From SKVR01 sp037441525 (lineage in GTDB: Bacteria; Bacteroidota; Bacteroidia; Bacteroidales; UBA7960): a stretch of 57,852 nucleotides of DNA. The stretch is taken from the NCBI GenBank assembly GCA_037441525.1, contig JBBISA010000021.1, positions 1-57,852 of the forward strand, in the 5' to 3' direction. The translations under genes were made by a program, and so were the position numbers. Below are positions 45,161 through 52,747 of this stretch, piece by piece; the stretch's first letter is position 1; each line of letters opens with the position of its first letter. Under the pieces are notes generated by a model, which was given only the letters and a program-made list of their open reading frames with translations, was not told the DNA's origin and made no database searches.

Positions 45161-45238
45161 CCTGCTTTAGACCCTGATTTGATTTATTATTAACTCAAGA
45201 ATAATGATTCTGATTAAAATAATTTGTGATAGTATCTA

Positions 45239-45246
45239 CAAATGTA
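45239..45246 (-). promoter_or_regulatory. Promoter -7 box for the NarL-type regulator
   Basis: The minus strand reads TACATTTG, an exact TAnnTTTG match 79 bases before the regulator's start and within the gap after the kinase gene. Confidence 0.45.
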
Positions 45247-45284
45247 AAAATTAATATTATGGAGAATAAAAATTATTGCATTTT

Positions 45285-46715
45285 TTAAAGAGGGACTTCA
45301 AGTTCAAAGCGGGTACCGTTGCCAGGAGATGTGATAAATTCGCCTGTACCATTTATAAAGTTTACCCGGCTAAGTATGTTTTTTAACCCCTGCCCAACTG
45401 TTTTGGATTTGTAAACTATTTCAAAATCAAATCCTTTGCCATTATCAACATACCGAAGAAAGAGCAAACGAGGTTTTAATTCCGTCCTTATTTCAATGGC
45501 AGTGGCATCAGCATATTTTAGTGTGTTATTAATTAGTTCGAGTACAATTCGATAAAGATGTGTTTCTGTAATTGGATTCAAGGGCAGTTGTTCGTGGGAA
45601 AAAGAAAACTCTACTCTGATGGCTCCTGTTTTGTTGAGAGCATCGGTAAACGATCGCAGGGCTTTCATTAATCCATGATCCATTAAAACGCTGGGCATAA
45701 TATTGTTGGCAATGGTTCGGGCCGAATCAATGGCGCGTCCGATGGTCTCCTTCATTTCCAGAAACAATTGTTCTTTTTCGGCTGGCTCTCTGTTTTCTTT
45801 CTGAAGCAGGCCGACATAAATCTTTAAAGTAGACAGCAAAGCTCCTAGTCCATCGTGCATATCGCGCGAAAATCTTTTTCGTTCATTTTCTTCTGCTTCA
45901 ATAATGGCATTAACTATTTCCTTATCTATCTCCTTTTGACGGGTAATATCGCGAACCGCAATCACATTTACATTGCGTCCCTTGTAAATAAATGATTTAT
46001 ACTGTACCATACCATAAAATGGCTGGTGCTGCTGCTTAAAAAAGGTAATCTCCCAGGGGCCCTGGTGGTCTTTGGCTTTAAAAACTTTTTTTAGAAGATT
46101 GGCCCCTTTTTCATCAGTGAGAGAATAAACTGAAAGATTTTTCAGATGCCCACCCTCAGGGGCAAACAGCTGAATTGCAGCTTTGTTAAACTCAATAATA
46201 CGAGAATTTTGCAGCAAAATGATGGCTTCGAAGGTGGTATCGGAAAGTGCTTTAAATTTCTCCTCAGCTTGTTTCCTGTGCTTTACTTCACTTCTTAAAT
46301 CTTCATTTTTACGGGCAATCAGGTCACGTGTCTGTTTAAGTTCAATATGAGTATTAATTCTGGCAAGCAATTCGGATTTGTTGAAGGGCTTTGAAATAAA
46401 ATCAACTGCGCCGACATCAAATCCCTTTACAAGTTCTCCGGGGTCATTGGATGCGGTAATGAAAATAACAGGAATATCGGCAATTTCGGAAGTCCCTTTT
46501 ATCAATGAGCAAACTTCATAACCATCCATTTCGGGCATCATAACATCAAGCAGGATCAAATCGGGCTTAAAATGAACAATTTCATTTATGGCAGTGATGG
46601 CTGATGTGGTGCACAAAAGTTCATACCCACGGATTTTAAGAATAAACTCCAGCATTTGGGTCATCGCTGGGTCATCATCAACAATAAATACCCGACGTGA
46701 TTGGGTTTTACTCAT
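45285..46715 (-). CDS. Receiver-PAS-HisKA_3 histidine kinase
   Basis: A 476-residue soluble hybrid kinase. An N-terminal receiver (D57, K109) leads to a helical linker, a PAS domain (about 150-262), then HisKA_3 with RDMHDGLGALLS (H287) and an HATPase ending near the C-terminus (NTLKYADA, GQGLKNI). Receiver domains fused in front of NarL-type kinases let a second system modulate the output. It pairs with the regulator gene downstream. It resembles the receiver-kinase at 238-1377 in general design but uses a different kinase subfamily. Confidence 0.9.
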   Translation of the reverse strand: MSKTQSRRVFIVDDDPAMTQMLEFILKIRGYELLCTTSAITAINEIVHFKPDLILLDVMMPEMDGYEVCSLIKGTSEIADIPVIFITASNDPGELVKGFDVGAVDFISKPFNKSELLARINTHIELKQTRDLIARKNEDLRSEVKHRKQAEEKFKALSDTTFEAIILLQNSRIIEFNKAAIQLFAPEGGHLKNLSVYSLTDEKGANLLKKVFKAKDHQGPWEITFFKQQHQPFYGMVQYKSFIYKGRNVNVIAVRDITRQKEIDKEIVNAIIEAEENERKRFSRDMHDGLGALLSTLKIYVGLLQKENREPAEKEQLFLEMKETIGRAIDSARTIANNIMPSVLMDHGLMKALRSFTDALNKTGAIRVEFSFSHEQLPLNPITETHLYRIVLELINNTLKYADATAIEIRTELKPRLLFLRYVDNGKGFDFEIVYKSKTVGQGLKNILSRVNFINGTGEFITSPGNGTRFELEVPL

Positions 46716-46994
46716 CGTATAAAATGTATAAGACTGATTGATTGAATTTTAACCTGCCACCCAACTAAACAATATTGCATCAGGAAACACCTTTGCATTG
46801 CTTGCAAGGGTTCGAAAACTCAGGGTAGCAATTACAGGTAAAACCACCGCTGAACTCAAAAAAAATTATAACTGAAGGTAAAGTTATAAAAAATAAACAA
46901 AAATATATTTTACCTATTTGAAATAAAAAAAACACTACCTTTATTACGATTTTTTAAAGTTAATCGACATAAAACAATCATAAAATTGCAGATA

Positions 46995-47792
46995 ATGACC
47001 ATAAGTTTTAAAAATGGCACAATCTACTATGAAGAATCCGGCAGTGGTAACCCGTTGATTTTATTGCATGGTTATACCGAATCGATTAAGATTTGGCAGG
47101 ATTACAAGGAGTCGCTTTTAAAAAAGTTCCGCATCATTTTAATTGACCTGCCTGGTCATGGCAACAGCAGTATTCTGGATGAGGTGCATACCATGGACCT
47201 TATGGCCGATGCAGTGAAGGCGGTTCTTGATCACCTGAATATTTCCACCTCAGTAATAATAGGACATTCAATGGGCGGTTATGTTTCGCTTGCCTTTGCC
47301 AGAAAACACGCCCGCATGTTGAAAGGTTTGGGGCTTTTTCACAGTACTTCGCTTGCCGATGGTGATGAAACCAAACAGCTCCGCGAAAGAGCCATTGAAG
47401 CCATAAGCCGCAATCACTCGGCCTTTCTTATGAATTTTATTCCTGAATTATTTGCTGCCGAAACCAGAGAGTTTTATCAGAGTGATATTCAAAATTTGAT
47501 TGATGAGGCGTCGACCATGGACCCCAGAGCCCTCATTGCCGCTCAAAAGGGGATGAAAGACCGCAGTAGCACCCTTGATGTACTTATAAATGCTTCTTTC
47601 CCGGTTATGTTTATCGCCGGGCAGAAAGATACCCGTGTTCCTTTTGAGAATATCTGGGTTCAGATGGCGCTCACTGAAACCGCTCATTCACTCATCCTCA
47701 GAAATGTTGGACACATGGGATTTATCGAAGCCAAAATTCAATGCCTCAATTTCCTGGAGTCTTTTGTACAGTCGTGTTTTAACATTCGCTAA
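46995..47792 (+). CDS. Alpha/beta hydrolase
   Basis: A 265-residue alpha/beta-hydrolase. The nucleophile elbow is GHSMGG (S92), the oxyanion region is LLHGYTES, and the acid and base lie in QKDTRVP and NVGHMGF. The DLPGHGNS motif is typical of the meta-cleavage/haloalkane branch. It could be an esterase, lactonase or C-C hydrolase; nothing nearby narrows this. The start is the ATG at 46995, three codons after a TTG. It is convergent with the GH13 gene, and the 279-base region before it is AT-rich with a near-consensus -7 box TACCTTTA (46936-46943). Confidence 0.87.
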   Translation: MTISFKNGTIYYEESGSGNPLILLHGYTESIKIWQDYKESLLKKFRIILIDLPGHGNSSILDEVHTMDLMADAVKAVLDHLNISTSVIIGHSMGGYVSLAFARKHARMLKGLGLFHSTSLADGDETKQLRERAIEAISRNHSAFLMNFIPELFAAETREFYQSDIQNLIDEASTMDPRALIAAQKGMKDRSSTLDVLINASFPVMFIAGQKDTRVPFENIWVQMALTETAHSLILRNVGHMGFIEAKIQCLNFLESFVQSCFNIR

Positions 47793-47851
47793 GTAGGGCC
47801 CATAAAGAGAATTCTCACAAAGGTAGTTTGTAAAAACACTCTTTTTTTCGC

Positions 47852-49252
47852 CTATCTTGAAACATACACCTTGTATGCCCAGCCATCAAGTTCCAATTTG
47901 TGAATGTTTCTAATGCGGAGATTTTCACTGCTAAACAAATCCCGATATTTACCTGCAAAGAGGGTTTCACTGGCAAGTTGAATTTTGGCAGGGTCAGGCG
48001 AAAGGTTTAAAACAACAAGCACCCGGTTTTTATCTTTTTTCCGCATGAAGGCCAATACATTTTTGTCATTGCCAGTGTTAATGCGTAGCATGTTTCCACC
48101 CTCAACCCCATTCCATAAAGCTTTATTTTCTTTCTTAAGTTGTAAAAGAGTTTTAAAAAAATCTTCGTACTTCAAATCAGTCCAATCAATTTCATCCTTT
48201 TCAAAAAACTCCAGTCTTTTACTTAAACCAGCTTCCTGACCGCTGTAAATAAGGGGCATACCGGGAGCGGTGGCTGTGAGCACAGCAAAGGCGGGCATGG
48301 CCTTGCCCAGGCGCTCAAAAACAGTCCCTGCCCAAGAGTTCTCATCGTGGTTATCGATAAAGTTTATTTTGAATGTACCAGCGGGATAATTGCCCATGTT
48401 TTCATCGAAATAATACTTATCGAGGGCCGAAACATCGTCTTCGCCCTTTGCAATGCGATTCATGGCATGGTGCGATGTCCATGAATAGCCGGCATTAAAA
48501 GCGAACTCCTTCAGTTCAGGATGGTCGGCTTCGGCAAGCATAAAGATGGGTTTTACTTTTTCGAGCTCAGTGCGGGCTTTGTTCCAGAATTCAACCGGCA
48601 CCATATAGGCAACATCGCACCTGAAACCATCAATATTCGCCTCAGTAAGCCAAAAGCGCATTTCGCCAATCATAGCATCCCAAAGGTTCTTATTGGCATA
48701 TTCGAGTTGCACCACATCCAACCAGTCAGTGTTATGAGGTGGGGTAAAATTCCCTTTCTGGTCGCGGTAATAGAATTCGGGATTGGTTTTTAGCCATTGA
48801 TGATCCCAGGCAGTATGATTGGCCACCCAGTCAATGATCACCTTCATACCAAGGTCGTGAGCCTTGTTTACAAGAGATTTGAAATCATCAAGAGTGCCAT
48901 ATTCGGGATTTATTGCCGAGTAATTGCTTACTGAATAGTAGCTTCCCAGGGTACCTTTGCGATTGATTGTGCCAATTGGTGTAACGGGCATAAACCACAA
49001 AATATCAACTCCCATTGCCCTGAGCCTTGGCAAATGGGTAGCAAAGGCGTTAAAGGTCCCTTCGGGGGTGTATTGCCTTACATTCACTTCGTAAAGGTTG
49101 GCGGCTTTGAGCCAATCAGGTTTTGGTGTTTGAGACACATATCCAGAATCAATCTGATTATCAGTTGGTTTCCCTTGCTGGCAGGATGTTGAAATTGCTA
49201 TTACCAAAATCAGTAATGGCAAATAGAATTTATTCGTCCTTATCGATACCAT
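47852..49252 (-). CDS. GH13 alpha-amylase-family lipoprotein
   Basis: A 466-residue glycoside hydrolase of family GH13. From the ATG at 49252 the protein has a lipoprotein signal ending in ISTSC (C24). Catalytic residues are apparent: nucleophile D213 (GFRCDVAY), acid/base E241 (MLAEADHP) and D303 (FIDNHDEN). It probably sits in the periplasm or on the outer membrane and acts on alpha-glucans such as maltodextrins. The longer frame to 49300 overlaps mgsA and adds no conserved sequence. It is separated from mgsA by 44 bases, so the two are likely co-transcribed. Confidence 0.9.
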   Translation of the reverse strand: MVSIRTNKFYLPLLILVIAISTSCQQGKPTDNQIDSGYVSQTPKPDWLKAANLYEVNVRQYTPEGTFNAFATHLPRLRAMGVDILWFMPVTPIGTINRKGTLGSYYSVSNYSAINPEYGTLDDFKSLVNKAHDLGMKVIIDWVANHTAWDHQWLKTNPEFYYRDQKGNFTPPHNTDWLDVVQLEYANKNLWDAMIGEMRFWLTEANIDGFRCDVAYMVPVEFWNKARTELEKVKPIFMLAEADHPELKEFAFNAGYSWTSHHAMNRIAKGEDDVSALDKYYFDENMGNYPAGTFKINFIDNHDENSWAGTVFERLGKAMPAFAVLTATAPGMPLIYSGQEAGLSKRLEFFEKDEIDWTDLKYEDFFKTLLQLKKENKALWNGVEGGNMLRINTGNDKNVLAFMRKKDKNRVLVVLNLSPDPAKIQLASETLFAGKYRDLFSSENLRIRNIHKLELDGWAYKVYVSR

Positions 49253-49296
49253 ATCTATACATTTTAATAACATATCAGTAACCAAAGCAATAAAAA

Positions 49297-49797
49297 TCAC
49301 AGGTCAATCTTCCTGTTCAGATACTCATGCACATCCATGGGTTTGGGTTGGTACTCTTTGGCAAATAAACCTGAAGAGATAAGAAAGTCGGCAGTTGCAC
49401 GGTTGCAAGCAGTAGGAATATTGTAAAGAACCGTGATACGCAACAATGCTTTAACATCTACATCGTGGGGTTGTTGTTGCATGGGGTCCCAAAAAAACAC
49501 CATCATGTCAATTTTGCCTTCCACAATAAGAGCGCCCAACTGCTGATCGCCGCCCAGAGGGCCCGATTGCAAACGGGTTAAATTAAATGCCGAAAGTAGC
49601 TCAGGCTTAAGTTCTTTTCTTAGGGTTTCTTCAATCAGTTTTCCGGTGGTGCCTGTGCAAATAATATTGAGTTTTGCAAGTGAATCATGGTTCCATTCAA
49701 CCCACTCTACCAGTTCTTTTTTGCGGTTATCATGGGCAACCAGTGCAATGGTTTTTCTTTTATCAGGCGTGTTTGGAGTATTACTTTGATTATGCAT
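49297..49797 (-). CDS. mgsA: Methylglyoxal synthase
   Basis: A 166-residue enzyme that converts dihydroxyacetone phosphate to methylglyoxal and phosphate, a bypass that relieves phosphosugar build-up. Family motifs are ALVAHDNRKKELV, CTGTTGKLIEETL and SGPLGGDQQLGALI, including the phosphate-binding and catalytic aspartates. The N-terminus (about 15 residues) is longer than the minimal enzyme. Its placement between tyrS (13-base gap) and a surface alpha-amylase gene suggests use when sugar influx is high, although that link is inferred. Confidence 0.95.
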   Translation of the reverse strand: MHNQSNTPNTPDKRKTIALVAHDNRKKELVEWVEWNHDSLAKLNIICTGTTGKLIEETLRKELKPELLSAFNLTRLQSGPLGGDQQLGALIVEGKIDMMVFFWDPMQQQPHDVDVKALLRITVLYNIPTACNRATADFLISSGLFAKEYQPKPMDVHEYLNRKIDL

Positions 49798-49810
49798 ATT
49801 TGATACTTTT

Positions 49811-51100
49811 TTAATTATATATTTTGATTAGAAAATAGTTTTTCTTGCCTCTTTGGGCCAACAGGTATCGGTTATTGAGCAACCAGGAAGCATCGGCAAC
49901 AAAGTCTTCGGCTACCTTCTGCTTATTAATGCTTATGCTACCTTCGGCAAGGGCACGGCGCGCTTCTCCCTTCGATTTGAGAATCTGCAAATCTCCACCG
50001 AGCAAATCAACAACGTTAATTCCCGCTTCTATGAGCGAGCGATCAATGGTAAACATAGGGACACCTTCAAACACATCGAGCAAAACATTTTCGGGGAGTT
50101 TCTTAAGGGTTTCAGTAGTGCCTTTTCCGAACAGAATCTCCGATGCTTCCACAGCCATTTCATAATCCTTTTGGCTGTGCACCCTTATTGTTATGTCGCG
50201 GGCAAGGGTTTTTTGCAGAATACGTAAGTGGGGCTCCTGCTGATGTTGAGTTATTAATTGGTCAACTTCAGCCTTCGAAAGCAGCGTAAATATCTTAATA
50301 TATTTTTCGGTATCTGCATCAGAGCAATTCAGCCAGAACTGATAAAACTGATAGGGTGATGTGTAGCGTGCATCGAGCCAGATATTCCCTTTTTCGGTTT
50401 TACCAAACTTGCCCCCATCGGCCTTGGTAATCAGGGGGCATGTAAGGGCAAATGCTTCGCCGCCGGTTTTGCGTCTTATGAGTTCGGTTCCGGTGGTAAT
50501 ATTTCCCCACTGATCGGAACCCCCCATTTGCAATTTGCAGTTTTTGGTTTGGTAGAGATGCAGAAAATCGTAGCCTTGCACCAGTTGATAAGTAAATTCG
50601 GTAAATGATAGTCCTTCGCGGGCATCGCCGCTTATTCTTTTCTTTACCGAATCTTTGGCCATCATATAGTTAACAGTGATGTGCTTGCCAATTTCGCGAA
50701 GGAAACTCAAAAAGGAAAACTCCTTCATCCAATCGTAATTGTTCACAATTTCAGCCTTATTGGGTCCATTTTCGAAATCGAGAAACCGGGTAAGCTGGTT
50801 CTGAATACACACCACATTATGATTTAGTTCGTCTTCCGAAAGCATATTTCGTTCCTGGCTTTTTCCGCTGGGGTCGCCAATCATTCCGGTTGCCCCACCC
50901 ACCAGTGCCAGGGGTTTATGACCGGCAATCTGCAAATGTTTAAGCATCATTATTGATACGAGATGGCCAATATGCAAAGAGTCAGCAGTGGGGTCGATAC
51001 CCACATAGGCAGTTACCATTTCTTTGGCCATTAACTCTTCGGTGCCGGGCATCATATCGTGGATCATGCCTCGCCATTTCAGTTCTTCTACAAAATTCAT
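49811..51100 (-). CDS. tyrS: Tyrosyl-tRNA synthetase
   Basis: A 429-residue class I synthetase charging tRNA-Tyr. The HIGH-type motif is HIGHLVSI (residues 43-46), GGSDQWGNIT binds tyrosine, and KMSKS appears as KFGKT near residue 231. The C-terminal S4-like RNA-binding domain follows (about 360-429). Its cognate tRNA-Tyr is the tRNA at 23132. The 283-base region upstream contains divergent -7 boxes (51296-51303 minus for tyrS, 51327-51334 plus for the SDR gene), leaving a leader of about 190 nt for tyrS. Confidence 0.96.
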   Translation of the reverse strand: MNFVEELKWRGMIHDMMPGTEELMAKEMVTAYVGIDPTADSLHIGHLVSIMMLKHLQIAGHKPLALVGGATGMIGDPSGKSQERNMLSEDELNHNVVCIQNQLTRFLDFENGPNKAEIVNNYDWMKEFSFLSFLREIGKHITVNYMMAKDSVKKRISGDAREGLSFTEFTYQLVQGYDFLHLYQTKNCKLQMGGSDQWGNITTGTELIRRKTGGEAFALTCPLITKADGGKFGKTEKGNIWLDARYTSPYQFYQFWLNCSDADTEKYIKIFTLLSKAEVDQLITQHQQEPHLRILQKTLARDITIRVHSQKDYEMAVEASEILFGKGTTETLKKLPENVLLDVFEGVPMFTIDRSLIEAGINVVDLLGGDLQILKSKGEARRALAEGSISINKQKVAEDFVADASWLLNNRYLLAQRGKKNYFLIKIYN

Positions 51101-51295
51101 AAAGGAGGATGTTGTAACTTATTATTGTAACCTTTTGATATAAATATTAAATATCGATCATTGCAAACCAGATTATCTTTCAATTTCCGTTTACGTATTC
51201 CATTAATAATGAGATACGTAATTAAGATTTTGGTTTTGATTTGACCAAGAATCAAAATCAGATGAAAGTCAGAATTTAATTCTTCAAAACAGCGC

Positions 51296-51303
51296 CAAAA
51301 TTA
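51296..51303 (-). promoter_or_regulatory. Promoter -7 box for tyrS
   Basis: The minus strand reads TAATTTTG, an exact TAnnTTTG match. It implies a leader of about 190 nt for tyrS, in which I see no T-box or other known element. Confidence 0.4.
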
Positions 51304-51326
51304 CACACTCTTATGGAACTGTATGC

Positions 51327-51334
51327 TAATTTTG
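51327..51334 (+). promoter_or_regulatory. Promoter -7 box for the SDR gene
   Basis: TAATTTTG is an exact TAnnTTTG match, 50 bases before the SDR start codon and divergent from the tyrS box. Confidence 0.45.
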
Positions 51335-51383
51335 GGTTTAAATTTGGATGATACACACATTAAAAAATGATTAGGTTTGCACA

Positions 51384-52397
51384 ATGATACTACTTACCGG
51401 AGGAACCGGCCTTGTGGGTTCGCATTTGCTGCACGAACTCACCGTCAATGGCCAGAAAGTGCGCGCACTAAGACGAAAAGGCAGCAAACGCGAAATTACT
51501 GAAAAGCTATTTCAATGGTACAATCCTGAAAATTATCAGCAATTACTCAACAAAATAGATTGGGTTGATGGTGATATTTCGGATATTTTCAGCCTTAGGG
51601 ATGCACTTAACGGTGTTGAAAAGGTTTTCCATTGTGCAGCGGTTGTGTCGTTTGTGCCATCGGAAAGGCCCAAAATGCTTAAGATCAACATCGATGGAAC
51701 AGCTAACCTTGTAAATGCTGCCCTGCTCGAAAATGTGAAAAGATTCTGTCATTGCAGCAGTATTGCAGCGGTGGGCAGACCCGATAAGGGCATTTGGGTG
51801 GATGAGTCGTTGATATGGAAAACATCGCGAAAAAATTCTTATTATTCTATAAGTAAGTTTGGCGCTGAAAGGGAGGTGTGGCGAGGTTCGGAGGAAGGGC
51901 TGGATGTAGTGATTGTTAATCCATCGGTTATTATAGGACCTGGCGATCCCCACCGGTCGAGTGCACGGTTGTTCACAACCGTTAAAAGCGGGCTGCGATT
52001 TTACAGTGGCGGGGCTACCGGTTTTGTTGATGTGCGCGATGTAGCGCTGGCCATGCGACTGCTTATGGATATGGATGTGGTAAATGAACGTTACATTGTT
52101 AACAGCGAAAACATTAGCTACAAAGAGCTCTTCCAGATCATTGCACACCATGCCGGAGTTCGTCCGCCATTTTTTAAAGCCGGAAAAACCCTCAGCGAAA
52201 TTGCCTGGAGATTGGAAAAGGTAAGAAGCAGTGTTTCAGGCAGCAATCCACTCATTACCAAAGAAACTGCCCGCAGCGCCAACAGCAAATTCCAGTTTTC
52301 CAACGAAAAATTGATACGAGAAACCGGTATGCAACTCCGTTCCATAGATGAGGCTGCTGCCAATACTGCCGGGTTTTTCAGAAAATTTGAGTTGTAA
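51384..52397 (+). CDS. NAD-dependent epimerase/dehydratase (extended SDR)
   Basis: A 337-residue extended short-chain dehydrogenase. The glycine motif LLTGGTGLVGSHLL is at the N-terminus, and the catalytic YxxxK appears as YSISK near residue 155. The family includes dihydroflavonol reductase-like and sugar epimerase members; no substrate can be assigned from the sequence. It stands alone, with its own -7 box. The repeat cluster at 52.5 kb follows it. Confidence 0.86.
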   Translation: MILLTGGTGLVGSHLLHELTVNGQKVRALRRKGSKREITEKLFQWYNPENYQQLLNKIDWVDGDISDIFSLRDALNGVEKVFHCAAVVSFVPSERPKMLKINIDGTANLVNAALLENVKRFCHCSSIAAVGRPDKGIWVDESLIWKTSRKNSYYSISKFGAEREVWRGSEEGLDVVIVNPSVIIGPGDPHRSSARLFTTVKSGLRFYSGGATGFVDVRDVALAMRLLMDMDVVNERYIVNSENISYKELFQIIAHHAGVRPPFFKAGKTLSEIAWRLEKVRSSVSGSNPLITKETARSANSKFQFSNEKLIRETGMQLRSIDEAAANTAGFFRKFEL

Positions 52398-52518
52398 TTA
52401 TCGGAAGAATTAAATTTTTTTTTCAGTAAAGTGGAGTCTATTCTTCTTCAAAATAATCCTTTTTGATTCTTCCTTAACTTACCTTTAATTATCTTTTTTG
52501 CTCTTACTTTTCTTATAT

Positions 52519-52590
52519 GGGGCTAAAGCCCCGGGATTTGCTGCCAATCATTTACGTCAGCGGCAATAGATAAGATATGCTAAAGCATAT
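52519..52590. repeat. GCTAAAGC palindromic hairpins
   Basis: Two perfect palindromes share the core GCTAAAGC: GGGGCTAAAGCCCC (52519-52532) and ATATGCTAAAGCATAT (52575-52590), each a hairpin with a TAAA loop. A weaker hairpin TTGCTGC/GCGGCAA lies between them. Such GCTAAAGC palindromes resemble dispersed intergenic repeats in Bacteroidota genomes. No transposase for REP-like repeats is adjacent. Confidence 0.7.
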
Positions 52591-52648
52591 AATTATTGAT
52601 CAGATCAGGTAAAGCAAACGGTAATAGGTCAGAAAAGCTAAAGCATAG
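52561..52648 (+). repeat. Imperfect direct repeat containing GCTAAAGC
   Basis: Copy one is 52561-52590 and copy two 52619-52648; 24 of 30 bases match, both ending in GCTAAAGCAT. The six differences weaken the hairpin of the second copy, which suggests decay of an older repeat. Confidence 0.6.
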
Positions 52649-52683
52649 AGCAATAAATTGCAGTTGCTCTATTTATTACCGTT
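52617..52683. repeat. Long inverted repeat before lnt 3' end
   Basis: AACGGTAATA (52617-52626) is the exact reverse complement of TATTACCGTT (52674-52683). Inside it AGAGCAA (52647-52653) pairs with TTGCTCT (52664-52670). The structure could form a branched hairpin on either strand. It does not end in a T tract, so it is not a standard terminator. Confidence 0.6.
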
Positions 52684-52747
52684 AGGATTCCGGAAAAATA
52701 TCAAATCGCTTATCCAGCAAGATATTTATATGGTAAGGTTGAAATCT

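Larger units (their letters stand above)
52398..52747. other. Intergenic region with palindromic repeats
   Basis: A 350-base gap between the convergent SDR and lnt genes. Its right half carries the GCTAAAGC palindromic repeats and the long inverted repeat listed separately; the first 110 bases are AT-rich, with T runs after the SDR stop, and contain nothing else that I can support. Confidence 0.6.

Noticed and set aside
49297..49300. Start of the GH13 gene overlapping mgsA
   Set aside because: The extended frame gives a 16-residue tail without signal features, whereas the ATG at 49252 gives a standard lipoprotein signal peptide.
51101..51110. AAAGGAGG next to the tyrS start, resembling a Shine-Dalgarno sequence
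   Set aside because: It is on the plus strand, while tyrS is on the minus strand, so tyrS mRNA carries its complement. On the plus strand it is followed by ATG TTG TAA only, so there is no gene to initiate.
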